Translations under genes and position numbers: made by a program
The notes under the pieces: generated by a model
Database searches by the model: none
Seen by the model: only the letters and a program-made list of their open reading frames with translations
Told to the model about the DNA's origin: nothing
Assembly (NCBI GenBank): GCA_910584865.1
Contig: CAJUCE010000001.1
Location: 1-64,000 of the forward strand
Direction: 5' to 3'
Source of the DNA: an uncultured Acetatifactor sp.
Lineage (GTDB): Bacteria; Bacillota; Clostridia; Lachnospirales; Lachnospiraceae
Length of the DNA stretch: 64,000 nucleotides
In this document: positions 26,991 to 35,297 of the stretch, one piece after another
How positions within the stretch are numbered: the stretch's first letter is position 1
Layout of the letters: each line of letters starts with the position of its first letter

Positions 26991-28454
26991 GTGAGCAGGA
27001 ATATCAGTGAGAAAAGGAAAATACAGAAGCGGGAGAGCTTTAAAAGGCTGATCAATCTGGGCCTGACAGCCATATGCCTGGGCATGGAGACTGCACTTTT
27101 TGCCTATTACTGGAGGGTACAGTTTCGATTCAGCCTGGTGGAGGAGCTGCGGAAGCTGTGGTTTAAAGGAAGTACACTGGAAGTAGTAATCTACGGGGTG
27201 ATTCTGCTCTTGTTTTCAAACATGTACGGAGGCATGCGTCTGGGATACCTCAAAAATGTGGAGCTGATTTTTTCACAGGTATTTTCCACCATTATCGCCA
27301 ATGTATTTATTTATGGAGAGCTGTCTGTAATGGCGAAGCAGCTGTTTGTGCCGGATGTATTTCTGTTGATGACCATGCAGCAGACGATCGTCGTGATCGT
27401 GTATACCAATGTGGCCAACCGGCTTTACCGCAGGATTTTTCCGCCGCGGAAGCTGCTGCTGGTTCATGGAGACAAATCCGTCGACAGAACCTTGAGCAAA
27501 TTCGACAGCCGCAGGGACAAGTATGTGATCACCAGAATGATCCATGTAAACGAAGGCTTTGATGCCGTCACCAGAGAGATTTTGGAGACCTATGAAAACG
27601 GGGAATGCAATGCGGTTCTCATCGGAGATATTTCCGTGGAGGAGCGGACACCGCTTATTAAGTTCTGCTACGGGCAGTCCATTCGGATCTATCTGCTGCC
27701 GAAGATCACGGATGTGATCCTCATGGGGGCGGAGGAGCTGCATGTATTTGACTCCCCCATGCTCCTGACCAGGGAATACAGTCTTGCCGTGGAACAGCGT
27801 TTTGCCAAGAGGACCATTGATATTGTATGTTCCCTGCTGTTATTGGTAGCGGCCTCCCCATTTATGCTGATTACCGCCATTGCCATAAAGCTGTATGACG
27901 GCGGCCCCGTTTTGTATAAACAGGTGCGCTGTACTCTGGATAGAAGAGAGTTCAATATTCTGAAGTTCCGCAGTATGAAAACAGATGCGGAGAAGGACGG
28001 TGTGGCCAGGCTGGCCAGCAAAAACGACAATCGGATCACACCCATCGGGAAGGTGATAAGAAAATGCAGAATCGACGAGCTGCCTCAGCTGGTGAATATT
28101 TTAAGGGGAGATATGTCCTTTATCGGTCCAAGGCCGGAGCGGCCTGAGATTATAGAGCAGTATCTGGAGGTGATGCCGGAATTTGCCTACCGCATGAAAG
28201 TGAAGGCGGGTCTGGCCGGATTTGCGCAGGTATACGGGAAATACAATACTTCGCCCTACGACAAATTAAAGCTGGATCTTACTTATATAGAGAATTACTC
28301 CGTGTGGTTGGATATCAAGCTGATGCTGCTGACTTTGAAGATCCTGTTCTGGCCGGACAGCACGGAAGGGATCGAGGGAGAACAGATCACGGCCCTGCGG
28401 GAGGAGAAACGGAAAAAACAGCAGGATGTACAGGGCAGAGAAGAGGAAGAATAG
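26991..28454 (+). CDS. polyprenyl-phosphate sugar phosphotransferase (polytopic, WbaP/WcaJ type)
   Basis: 487 aa. Four N-terminal membrane helices and a Rossmann-like central region (about residues 150-250) precede the C-terminal phosphoglycosyltransferase catalytic domain: KRTIDIVCSLLLLV re-entrant helix, ILKFRSMKTDAE, then GPRPERPEI and KAGLAGFAQVYGKYN. It transfers a sugar-1-phosphate to undecaprenyl phosphate and so starts the cluster 1 repeat unit. GTG 26991 follows GGAGAAGCG. A second, small enzyme of the same catalytic family at 48318 serves cluster 2, which suggests two separate polymers. The first sugar cannot be read from sequence. Confidence 0.92.
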   Translation: MSRNISEKRKIQKRESFKRLINLGLTAICLGMETALFAYYWRVQFRFSLVEELRKLWFKGSTLEVVIYGVILLLFSNMYGGMRLGYLKNVELIFSQVFSTIIANVFIYGELSVMAKQLFVPDVFLLMTMQQTIVVIVYTNVANRLYRRIFPPRKLLLVHGDKSVDRTLSKFDSRRDKYVITRMIHVNEGFDAVTREILETYENGECNAVLIGDISVEERTPLIKFCYGQSIRIYLLPKITDVILMGAEELHVFDSPMLLTREYSLAVEQRFAKRTIDIVCSLLLLVAASPFMLITAIAIKLYDGGPVLYKQVRCTLDRREFNILKFRSMKTDAEKDGVARLASKNDNRITPIGKVIRKCRIDELPQLVNILRGDMSFIGPRPERPEIIEQYLEVMPEFAYRMKVKAGLAGFAQVYGKYNTSPYDKLKLDLTYIENYSVWLDIKLMLLTLKILFWPDSTEGIEGEQITALREEKRKKQQDVQGREEEE

Positions 28455-28477
28455 CTGTATGTGGGAGGACGGAAACG

Positions 28478-29575
28478 ATGTGGAAAGGATATTATGGCAG
28501 AGAACCTTTTGATCTGCGCCTTACGGTGCTGCGGATGTGGCGCCGGATTTGGCTGATCGCGGCTGTGACGATTCTGGGGACATTGGTCTTCGGAGGCGGC
28601 TATTATGTGAAAAATGTGCTGCTGCGGGGGGAGGGCCCCTATGCGGCAGAGTCAGTCTTCCGGCTGGAATATGCGGTGGATGATGTGGAAGACATGATGG
28701 ATGTCTTCATCAATGCCGCTACCTGGAATACCTATATAAAATCCAAAGTATTTCTGGACGAAGTGCAGGCCGGACTTACCGGCACGCCGGAAATCGGGGA
28801 TCAGGAGCTGGCAGAGTCTATGGAGGCCTTTGTGCTGACGGATGTAAGGATGCCGTCCGTCACGGTGACCACACAGGATCCGGAAAAAAGCGAAAGAATC
28901 GCCAGAGCAGTGGAGGCGGCAATGGTGCGTAATCTGTCCTTCAGCGAGATCGCCTCGGTAACGGTTCTGGATCCCGGGGAAGCATATGAGGTAATTCCGG
29001 ATGTACGGCCGGCGCGGGCTTTTTGGTTAAGCGGGATCTTGTCCTGCTTTTTTGCGCTGACGGTTCTGTTGTTGAAGGAGACGGGGGACGACAGCATCTG
29101 GCTGCCCTGTACCATAGGGAGACGATACGGATTAAAGGTAGCGGGGACACTGGCTGACAGGGGGCTTGCCGAAAATATGCGGTATTTCTTCCGGGACGCA
29201 TCAGGGGCGGAAGGAATGGGAAGGGTGGCCGTCTGCGGCGCGCTGGAGAGAACGGTTTCGGGAGAAGTGCTGGAGAAGCTGAGGAAGCGCTGTCCTGACA
29301 TAGTGGGAGAAGGCTGGTTTGCGGCGCAATATCCTCTGAAGGAAGGAAACTGTGAGAAGCTGCGGGAAGCGGCAGGGATTCTGTTGGCAGTACCTGCGGG
29401 TCCTCATGTGGGGAAGCGTCTTGAGTATATGCTGGATTATCTAAGGCAGCAGGATTGCGAAGTGACGGCCGTCATTCTCTGGGAAGCGGATGAGAAGCTG
29501 ATCAGAAGGTATTATTTCGGCAGACAGCCGGGGAGCGGCGCAGATAAAAGGAGCAAATACGGGAATGAAGGTTGA
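28478..29575 (+). CDS. Wzz-like polysaccharide co-polymerase with degenerate kinase-like tail
   Basis: 365 aa. A membrane helix near residues 25-46, an extracytoplasmic Wzz-type region (about 50-185, with PSVTVTTQDPEKSERIA) and a second helix (about 190-208) match chain-length regulators. A cytosolic part of about 150 residues begins VAVCGALERTVSG, where a BY-kinase would have a Walker A; no GKT/S motif is present, and the end has no tyrosine cluster. I infer a regulator with a decayed or non-catalytic nucleotide-fold tail. ATG 28478 follows GGGAGGAC. It overlaps the next gene by 11 bases. No kinase or phosphatase partner is seen nearby. Confidence 0.75.
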   Translation: MWKGYYGREPFDLRLTVLRMWRRIWLIAAVTILGTLVFGGGYYVKNVLLRGEGPYAAESVFRLEYAVDDVEDMMDVFINAATWNTYIKSKVFLDEVQAGLTGTPEIGDQELAESMEAFVLTDVRMPSVTVTTQDPEKSERIARAVEAAMVRNLSFSEIASVTVLDPGEAYEVIPDVRPARAFWLSGILSCFFALTVLLLKETGDDSIWLPCTIGRRYGLKVAGTLADRGLAENMRYFFRDASGAEGMGRVAVCGALERTVSGEVLEKLRKRCPDIVGEGWFAAQYPLKEGNCEKLREAAGILLAVPAGPHVGKRLEYMLDYLRQQDCEVTAVILWEADEKLIRRYYFGRQPGSGADKRSKYGNEG

Positions 29576-30335
29576 AGTACTGGCATCGGTGATGAATGAA
29601 GACTTTTCTGCGCTTGTACGCCGGATGCGGCTGGAGTCGGACGCCGTTCTTATCAATCAGTGTGACAGGCTGGGCTATGAGGAGCTGGCGGAGGAAGGGT
29701 ACAGGCTTAGATTTTTTTCCTTTCCGGACAGAGGGGTGGGAAGGAGCAGGAACGAGGCGATTATGCGGGCGGAGGGGGATATTTGTCTTTTTTCGGATGC
29801 GGATATAGTGTATGAACCGGGATATGCCGACGCAATTGCGAAAGAATTTGTTCGCAGACCTGATGCAGATATGATACTTTTTAATGTTATGGTAGAAGAG
29901 GCGAGGAAGACCTATCATATCACAAAGCGGAAACGGGTTCACTGGTATAACTGCGGCAGATACGGCGCGGTGAGCTTTGCGGTGCGCAGGGAGAGCCTGC
30001 TTTCATCGGGGGTGACCTTTTCGCTGCTCTTCGGCGGCGGCGCCAGGTATGGCAGCGGGGAAGACAGCCTGTTTCTGAAAGAATTTATGAAGAAGGGATA
30101 TTCCGTGTACACGGCGCCGGTTACCATTGCCAGAGAGACAGCGGGAGCATCCAGCTGGTTTCAGGGTTATGACAGGAAATTTTTTGCCGACAAGGGGGTT
30201 TTGTACCGCTATCTGTACGGCAGATTGGCCAATGTGATGGCACTGCGGTTTCTGCTGGCCCACAGAGAGAAGCTGTGTGCAGAGATGACGGTGAGACAGG
30301 CTTATCGGTGGATGCGGACGGGATGGAAACGGTGA
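29565..30335 (+). CDS. GT2-like glycosyltransferase
   Basis: 256 aa. The N-terminus lacks the usual IVPxYN opening. Later GT-A features are present: GVGRSRNEAIMRAEGDICLF, then SDADIVYEPGY with a DXD-type metal site, and GSGEDSLFLKEFMKKG as an acceptor-side ED motif. It resembles the truncated GT2 proteins common in Lachnospiraceae exopolysaccharide operons. ATG 29565 overlaps the previous stop. The C-terminal Arg-rich helix may contact membrane. The donor is unknown. Confidence 0.82.
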   Translation: MKVEVLASVMNEDFSALVRRMRLESDAVLINQCDRLGYEELAEEGYRLRFFSFPDRGVGRSRNEAIMRAEGDICLFSDADIVYEPGYADAIAKEFVRRPDADMILFNVMVEEARKTYHITKRKRVHWYNCGRYGAVSFAVRRESLLSSGVTFSLLFGGGARYGSGEDSLFLKEFMKKGYSVYTAPVTIARETAGASSWFQGYDRKFFADKGVLYRYLYGRLANVMALRFLLAHREKLCAEMTVRQAYRWMRTGWKR

Positions 30336-30359
30336 AAAGCAGGCAGGAAAGGGGTGCCA

Positions 30360-31490
30360 ATGGAGCGGAGTGCGTTAGTCTATATCATATTGACGGCAGT
30401 CACGGTGATCCTGGGCCTGTGCGTGGATAACCGGGACTATGTGCCGGGGCAGATTCGGGGCGGCAGGGTTTATGGGGAAGGACCCTGTCAGCGGCAGCAG
30501 GCCAGGAACCGGATTGCAGCCGCTGCGATTTATGTGCTTCTGACAGGTGTGTCGGCATGCAGGATTGCCGTGGGCAATGATTACTGGGTGTACAGGGACA
30601 ATTTCAAGCTGATTGCTCAGGAGCGTCATGTGGCGTCGGAATTTGGTTTTAATTATATTGTAAAATGGATACAGGGACTTTTCGGCTATGACGAATATAT
30701 TCCTGTATTTGCATTTTTTTCCATTGTGACGGTGTTCTTTTTCGTGAAGGCGCTGTATGACCAGGGGAGCCGGTTTGCCTTCTCTGTATATCTGCTTATG
30801 ACAGGGGGATATTATTTCAACAGCCTCAATTCTGTCAGGTACTATCTGGCGTTGGCTATGGCGCTGTTTTCCATGAAATACGTGCTGCGGGGAGAGTATG
30901 GGAAGTTTTTCCTGGTCATTTTGGGCGGGGCCATGTTCCACAAATCGGTTCTGCTGGTGATTCCGGTGTACTTGGCTGCCCGCTTTCTGGCGGCGGCTCC
31001 TCTGAAAAAGTGGCATTATGGAGCGGGCTGTTTCCTGCTGGCCACATTGATTTTCGGGCAGGATATCTATAGGGAGATCATCTTTCGATTTTATCCCTTC
31101 TATCGGGATTCCGTGTTTGACAACGGACAGCTGTCCTATGCAAACATTTTGAAATGCGCGGGTGTGCTGGCGCTCTGCCTGATTTGTTATCGCCAGAGCC
31201 TGAAAGAGGATTTGGCAAATCGTTTTTACTTTTTCCTGAATGTATTCGGACTGACCGTATATTGCTGCGGTTCCTTTATACCGGAGGTATCCAGGGTAGG
31301 GTACTACATGATTATCTCCCAGATTTTCCTGATTCCCCGGATTCTGGGCGGGGTGAGAAACAAGCCCTGGAGGAACTTTTTGACCGCAGGAGTCATCGGG
31401 GCCTTCGGTGCATATTTTGTATTGCTCCTGAAGGGGATGTATGCGGTAGATATCAGGCTGCTGCCTTATTTGGACTGGATCTTTCATTAA
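30360..31490 (+). CDS. EpsG family polysaccharide polymerase (cluster 1)
   Basis: 376 aa with about ten membrane helices. The EpsG signature region reads FFLVILGGAMFHKSVLLVIPVYLAA, and an early AVGNDYWVYRDNF motif corresponds to the G-DY-Y region of Wzy/EpsG proteins. The product would polymerise lipid-linked repeat units on the outer face of the membrane. ATG 30360 follows GGAAAGGGG. It is the only polymerase of cluster 1; no flippase was identified in this cluster, so one must be encoded elsewhere or be among the unknown membrane proteins. Confidence 0.88.
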   Translation: MERSALVYIILTAVTVILGLCVDNRDYVPGQIRGGRVYGEGPCQRQQARNRIAAAAIYVLLTGVSACRIAVGNDYWVYRDNFKLIAQERHVASEFGFNYIVKWIQGLFGYDEYIPVFAFFSIVTVFFFVKALYDQGSRFAFSVYLLMTGGYYFNSLNSVRYYLALAMALFSMKYVLRGEYGKFFLVILGGAMFHKSVLLVIPVYLAARFLAAAPLKKWHYGAGCFLLATLIFGQDIYREIIFRFYPFYRDSVFDNGQLSYANILKCAGVLALCLICYRQSLKEDLANRFYFFLNVFGLTVYCCGSFIPEVSRVGYYMIISQIFLIPRILGGVRNKPWRNFLTAGVIGAFGAYFVLLLKGMYAVDIRLLPYLDWIFH

Positions 31491-31502
31491 AGGGAGGCAT
31501 GT

Positions 31503-32813
31503 ATGAGGGTTTTGTGGCTATGCAATATCGTGCTGCCGGTGATTGCCCGGGAGCTTGGTATGGAAGTTTCCAACAAAGAGGGATGGATCAGCGGGATGGC
31601 GGACACCTTGTTGAAAAAAAGGGAGGAAAATGGCATAGAGCTGTCCGTTGCATTTCCTGTAGAGGAAGGGGAGATTCCGGAAGGGAGAAAGATCGGCGCT
31701 TTAACCTGCTACGGATTCAGGGAGGATCTGCGCCGGGCGGAAATTTATGATGAAACGCTGGAACTTTCCCTGAAAAAAATCGTTGATATAGTACAGCCGG
31801 ATATCGTACACTGTTTTGGGACGGAATATCCCCATACCCTGGCCATGTGCAGAGTTTTCCCAAAGAAGGAGCGGCTGCTGGTGGGGGTGCAGGGGCTGTG
31901 CACCTTGATCGCAGAGGCTTATTATGCCAATCTGCCGGAGAAGGTAATCGCTTCCGTAACGCTGCGGGATTGGCTTAGAGGGGATAATCTGCGGCAGCAG
32001 CAGGAGAAATTTGCGGCGCGGGGGAAGGCGGAAAGAGAGATTATCAGCCTGGCTGGCAATATCGCGGGGCGCACCCGATGGGACAAAAGGCATGTCCGGG
32101 AATGGAATCCGGGGGCACAGTATTTCGATATAAACGAATCGCTGCGCAGCGTATTTTACGGGCCGGTGTGGGAACCTGAGAAGGCGCAGGCCCATTCCGT
32201 TTTCATGAGTCAGGGCGATTATCCCCTGAAGGGACTCCACTATATGCTCAAGGCAATGCCGTCTGTTTTGGAAAAGTATCCCGATGCAAAGCTCTATGTG
32301 GCAGGGAACAGTCTGGTCAGTTACACAACCGTGAAGGAGAAACTGAAGCTGTCTGCTTACGGCGCTTATCTGAGAAGGCTGATGGCAGAGGGAAAGCTGG
32401 AGGAAAAGGTGGTATTTCTTGGAAAACTGGATGCAGGGCAGATGCTGGATCGATATCTGCGCAGCAGCCTGTATGTGTGCGCCTCCTCCGCGGAGAATTC
32501 GCCCAATTCCCTGGGGGAGGCCATGCTCCTGGGGATGCCCTGTGTATGCGCCGCAGTGGGAGGGATCCCCAGCCTGTTCGAGGGCGGGAAGGACGGGATC
32601 TGCTACCGGGGCTTTCAGGAACCGGGAGAGGAGGAGCTGGAGACAATTTCCGGCAGACTGGCGGATGCGGTGCTGCAAATGTGGGATCATCCGGAAAACA
32701 CAAAGACATATTGCGCTCATGCCCGCAGCCATGCCGCCAGAACTCATGACAGGGAGAGGAATTATCAGAGTCTGTTGGAGGCTTATACGCGGATCGGACA
32801 TAGGGGCGTTTGA
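31503..32813 (+). CDS. GT4 glycosyltransferase
   Basis: 436 aa with a GT-B fold. The N-terminal domain (MRVLWLCNIVLP) includes a central region with HCFGTEYPHTL. The C-terminal GT1/4 domain has SQGDYPLKGLHYMLKAMPSV and the retaining-enzyme donor motif SAENSPNSLGEAMLLGMP. ATG 31503 follows AGGGAGG. The middle region (about 150-200, many Arg and Gln) looks longer than in minimal GT4 enzymes. It probably adds a sugar to the cluster 1 lipid-linked chain. Confidence 0.88.
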   Translation: MRVLWLCNIVLPVIARELGMEVSNKEGWISGMADTLLKKREENGIELSVAFPVEEGEIPEGRKIGALTCYGFREDLRRAEIYDETLELSLKKIVDIVQPDIVHCFGTEYPHTLAMCRVFPKKERLLVGVQGLCTLIAEAYYANLPEKVIASVTLRDWLRGDNLRQQQEKFAARGKAEREIISLAGNIAGRTRWDKRHVREWNPGAQYFDINESLRSVFYGPVWEPEKAQAHSVFMSQGDYPLKGLHYMLKAMPSVLEKYPDAKLYVAGNSLVSYTTVKEKLKLSAYGAYLRRLMAEGKLEEKVVFLGKLDAGQMLDRYLRSSLYVCASSAENSPNSLGEAMLLGMPCVCAAVGGIPSLFEGGKDGICYRGFQEPGEEELETISGRLADAVLQMWDHPENTKTYCAHARSHAARTHDRERNYQSLLEAYTRIGHRGV

Positions 32814-32864
32814 TGAAGCGGGAAATTTGCAACGGGAGCTTGAAAGAAACCGGAGGGGCGCAGC

Positions 32865-34091
32865 GTGAAGGTAGCATTTGTATCGAATTACATAAATCAT
32901 CATCAGATTCCATTCTGCAATGCCATGTACGGGCTTCTGCAGGGCAGCTTTACTTTCATACAGACAGAACCCATGGAGGAGGAGCGGGTCCGGATGGGCT
33001 GGCATGGGGAGGATTGCCCGGTTTATGTGCGGTGTTTTTACGAGGAGGAAGAGACCTGTCGTAAATTGATACAGGCGTGTGATATGGTGCTGTTCGGGGG
33101 AACGGACGAAGAAAGCTATATCGTGGACAGGCTGAAAGCAGGGCGCCCGGTGATCCGCATCAGCGAACGCCTCTATAAAACCGGGCAATGGAAGGCGGTT
33201 TCCCCCAGGGGGCTCAGGAAGAAATATAAGGATCATACCAGATACAGGAAGGCGCCTGTCTATTTGCTGTGTGCCGGCGGCTATGTGGCGTCGGATTTTC
33301 ATATCATCAGAGCTTACCCGGGGAAGAAGTTCTGCTGGGGATATTTTCCGGAGACCAGACATTATCCGCTGGAACAGCTTTTGGAGGGAAAGGGATATGG
33401 CGCGGACAGGACGCCCTATCTGCTGTGGGCGGCCCGGATGATCGACTGGAAACATCCGGAGCTGGCGTTGGAGACAGCCAGGTATCTGAAAGAGAAGAAT
33501 CTTGTCTTCCACATGGATATCATCGGTGACGGAGAGCTGCGTTCCAAAGCGGAGACTTTGGCACAGGCTTACGGATTGGAGGAGTATGTTACTTTTCTGG
33601 GCTATCAGCCACCGGAGTCTGTGCGCTCTTTTATGGAAAAGGCGAATATTTTCCTGTTTACCAGCGACAGGCAGGAGGGATGGGGGGCTGTGGCAAACGA
33701 GGCCATGAACAGTGCATGTGCTTTGGTGGCGGACCATATGATCGGCGCGGTTCCCTATCTGGTGGTAAACGGAAGGAACGGGCTGATCTACGAGGACGGG
33801 AAGATAGATCAACTGTTCGGCTTGACAGAAAGATTAGTAACCGATAGAATCTATTGTAAACAGATAGGACGGGAAGCCAGCAGAACCATTACAGAAGTAT
33901 GGAATGCGGAGAATGCCGCGGGGGCGCTTCTGCGTCTGATGAAGCGGCTGTCCGGACAGGAGGGGGCAGGGGAGCAGGAGGAAAGTGAAAGTGTACCGGA
34001 TTTGCGGGAGACTTTCTGCAGTCCCTGTGCCCCCGCGCCGATTTTGTCAGAGGGAAACGCGAGAAGGCGCATCCATCGGCAGTTACTGTGA
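32865..34091 (+). CDS. GT4 glycosyltransferase
   Basis: 408 aa with a GT-B fold. The N-terminal part (VAFVSNYINHHQIPFCNAMY) is followed by a C-terminal GT4 domain with AARMIDWKHPELALETARYL, IIGDGELRSK, FLGYQPPESV and the donor-binding segment SDRQEGWGAVANEAMNSAC. GTG 32865 follows GGAGGGGCG. The last 50 residues are low-complexity and look unconstrained. It is followed by a 130-base gap with three hairpins. Confidence 0.88.
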   Translation: MKVAFVSNYINHHQIPFCNAMYGLLQGSFTFIQTEPMEEERVRMGWHGEDCPVYVRCFYEEEETCRKLIQACDMVLFGGTDEESYIVDRLKAGRPVIRISERLYKTGQWKAVSPRGLRKKYKDHTRYRKAPVYLLCAGGYVASDFHIIRAYPGKKFCWGYFPETRHYPLEQLLEGKGYGADRTPYLLWAARMIDWKHPELALETARYLKEKNLVFHMDIIGDGELRSKAETLAQAYGLEEYVTFLGYQPPESVRSFMEKANIFLFTSDRQEGWGAVANEAMNSACALVADHMIGAVPYLVVNGRNGLIYEDGKIDQLFGLTERLVTDRIYCKQIGREASRTITEVWNAENAAGALLRLMKRLSGQEGAGEQEESESVPDLRETFCSPCAPAPILSEGNARRRIHRQLL

Positions 34092-34109
34092 AAGTAATGA
34101 ATCTTGCCT

Positions 34110-34173
34110 GCGGAAACCGCGAGGTGTTTCGTGCTCTTTTACACGAAATCCGAGGCTGCTTCGCAAAGGCAGC
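34110..34173 (+). other. three consecutive small hairpins in intergenic gap
   Basis: GCGG-AAA-CCGC (34110-34120), TTTCGTG/CACGAAA (34127-34133/34142-34148) and GCTGC/GCAGC (34155-34159/34169-34173) lie end to end between two glycosyltransferase genes. None is followed by a T-run. They may stabilise or process the mRNA. Confidence 0.4.
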
Positions 34174-34222
34174 AGTGCGCCGATAAAGACTGAGCAGGAA
34201 ATCGAAACCGGGAGGTGCAGGG

Positions 34223-35221
34223 ATGAACGCTGAACCATTGATTACCGTGATAGTTCCGATTTACAATGTAGTTGAATACTTAAGCAGATGTGTGCATTCC
34301 ATCACGGCACAGACCTATAGGAATCTGGAAATCCTTCTCGTGGACGACGGTTCTACAGACGGTACCGGCCAGCTCTGTGACCGTCTGGCAGAAGAGGATA
34401 AAAGAATCAGGGTATTTCATAAGGAGAATGGGGGATCTTCCCTGGCGCGGAATTTTGCGTTGGGACAGGCCCGGGGAGAATATGTGGGGTTCGTGGACAG
34501 CGATGACTACATTGCGCCGCAGATGTACCAACTTTTATGGGAGGGGATTCGGCGCTATCGGGTTCCAGCGGCGCAGGTGGGAAGAGACGAGATCAACGAA
34601 GCGGGAAAGCAGCTTCCCAATATTTGCGAGCCGCCCCGGGAGGCCACGGTCATGGACAGTAAAACCTTTCTCACGGAGCTTTTGATGCACAGAGGAGATT
34701 GTTCTTTCTGTACAAAGCTGATCCGCAGGGATTTATTTCCGGAGGATGCTTTCCCGGCAGGAAAATTGAACGAGGATTTCCGGCTACTGATCCGGATGCT
34801 TCCGCATATGGGAGAGTTGCTTTTATTGCCTGGACAAGCCTATCATGTATTTTATAGGATAGGCAGTAATTCCCGCAGAGCGGACCGAAATGATTTTTCA
34901 CCGGTGTATGCGGATTGCGTGGAGAATGCGGATTTGGCGATGGAGATTGTGCGGAGGGATTATCCGGAGACGGAAGAGATCGCCTTCCGGTTCTGCGTAT
35001 TTCAAAGACTGGAATATCTGCTGCATATTCCCATAGGGCAGATGACGAAAGAGAATCAAACCTATCGGAAAATAGTGGCATTTATGCGCCGAAACTGGTT
35101 CCGCTCCATGAAGAATAAGGTTTTAACCAGGAAAAATAAGCTTTATCATACTGTGTTTGCGCTGGCGCCCAGGGGGATCAGACGGTTTCATGCAATGTGG
35201 AAAAAATTGCCGCGGGGATGA
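34223..35221 (+). CDS. GT2 glycosyltransferase
   Basis: 332 aa. A complete GT-A domain: VIVPIYNVVEYLSRCVHSI, LLVDDGSTDGTGQLCD, GGSSLARNFAL and FVDSDDYIAPQMYQ with its DXD. KLNEDFRLLIRML resembles the catalytic base region. The C-terminal 100 residues are basic and helical and may bind the membrane or acceptor. ATG 34223 follows GGAGGTGCAG. It is the last glycosyltransferase of cluster 1. Confidence 0.9.
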   Translation: MNAEPLITVIVPIYNVVEYLSRCVHSITAQTYRNLEILLVDDGSTDGTGQLCDRLAEEDKRIRVFHKENGGSSLARNFALGQARGEYVGFVDSDDYIAPQMYQLLWEGIRRYRVPAAQVGRDEINEAGKQLPNICEPPREATVMDSKTFLTELLMHRGDCSFCTKLIRRDLFPEDAFPAGKLNEDFRLLIRMLPHMGELLLLPGQAYHVFYRIGSNSRRADRNDFSPVYADCVENADLAMEIVRRDYPETEEIAFRFCVFQRLEYLLHIPIGQMTKENQTYRKIVAFMRRNWFRSMKNKVLTRKNKLYHTVFALAPRGIRRFHAMWKKLPRG

Positions 35222-35297
35222 GACGGCATCTTGTGGTATGCTTAGAGGGCTGTTGGAGAAGAATGAAATGCCTGTGAAAGCAGGTGGAGGGATAAGT

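Noticed and set aside
31701..33812. 703-codon open frame on the minus strand across two GT4 genes
   Set aside because: It arises from GC-biased codons on the opposite strand; it spans two real genes and has no domain signature.
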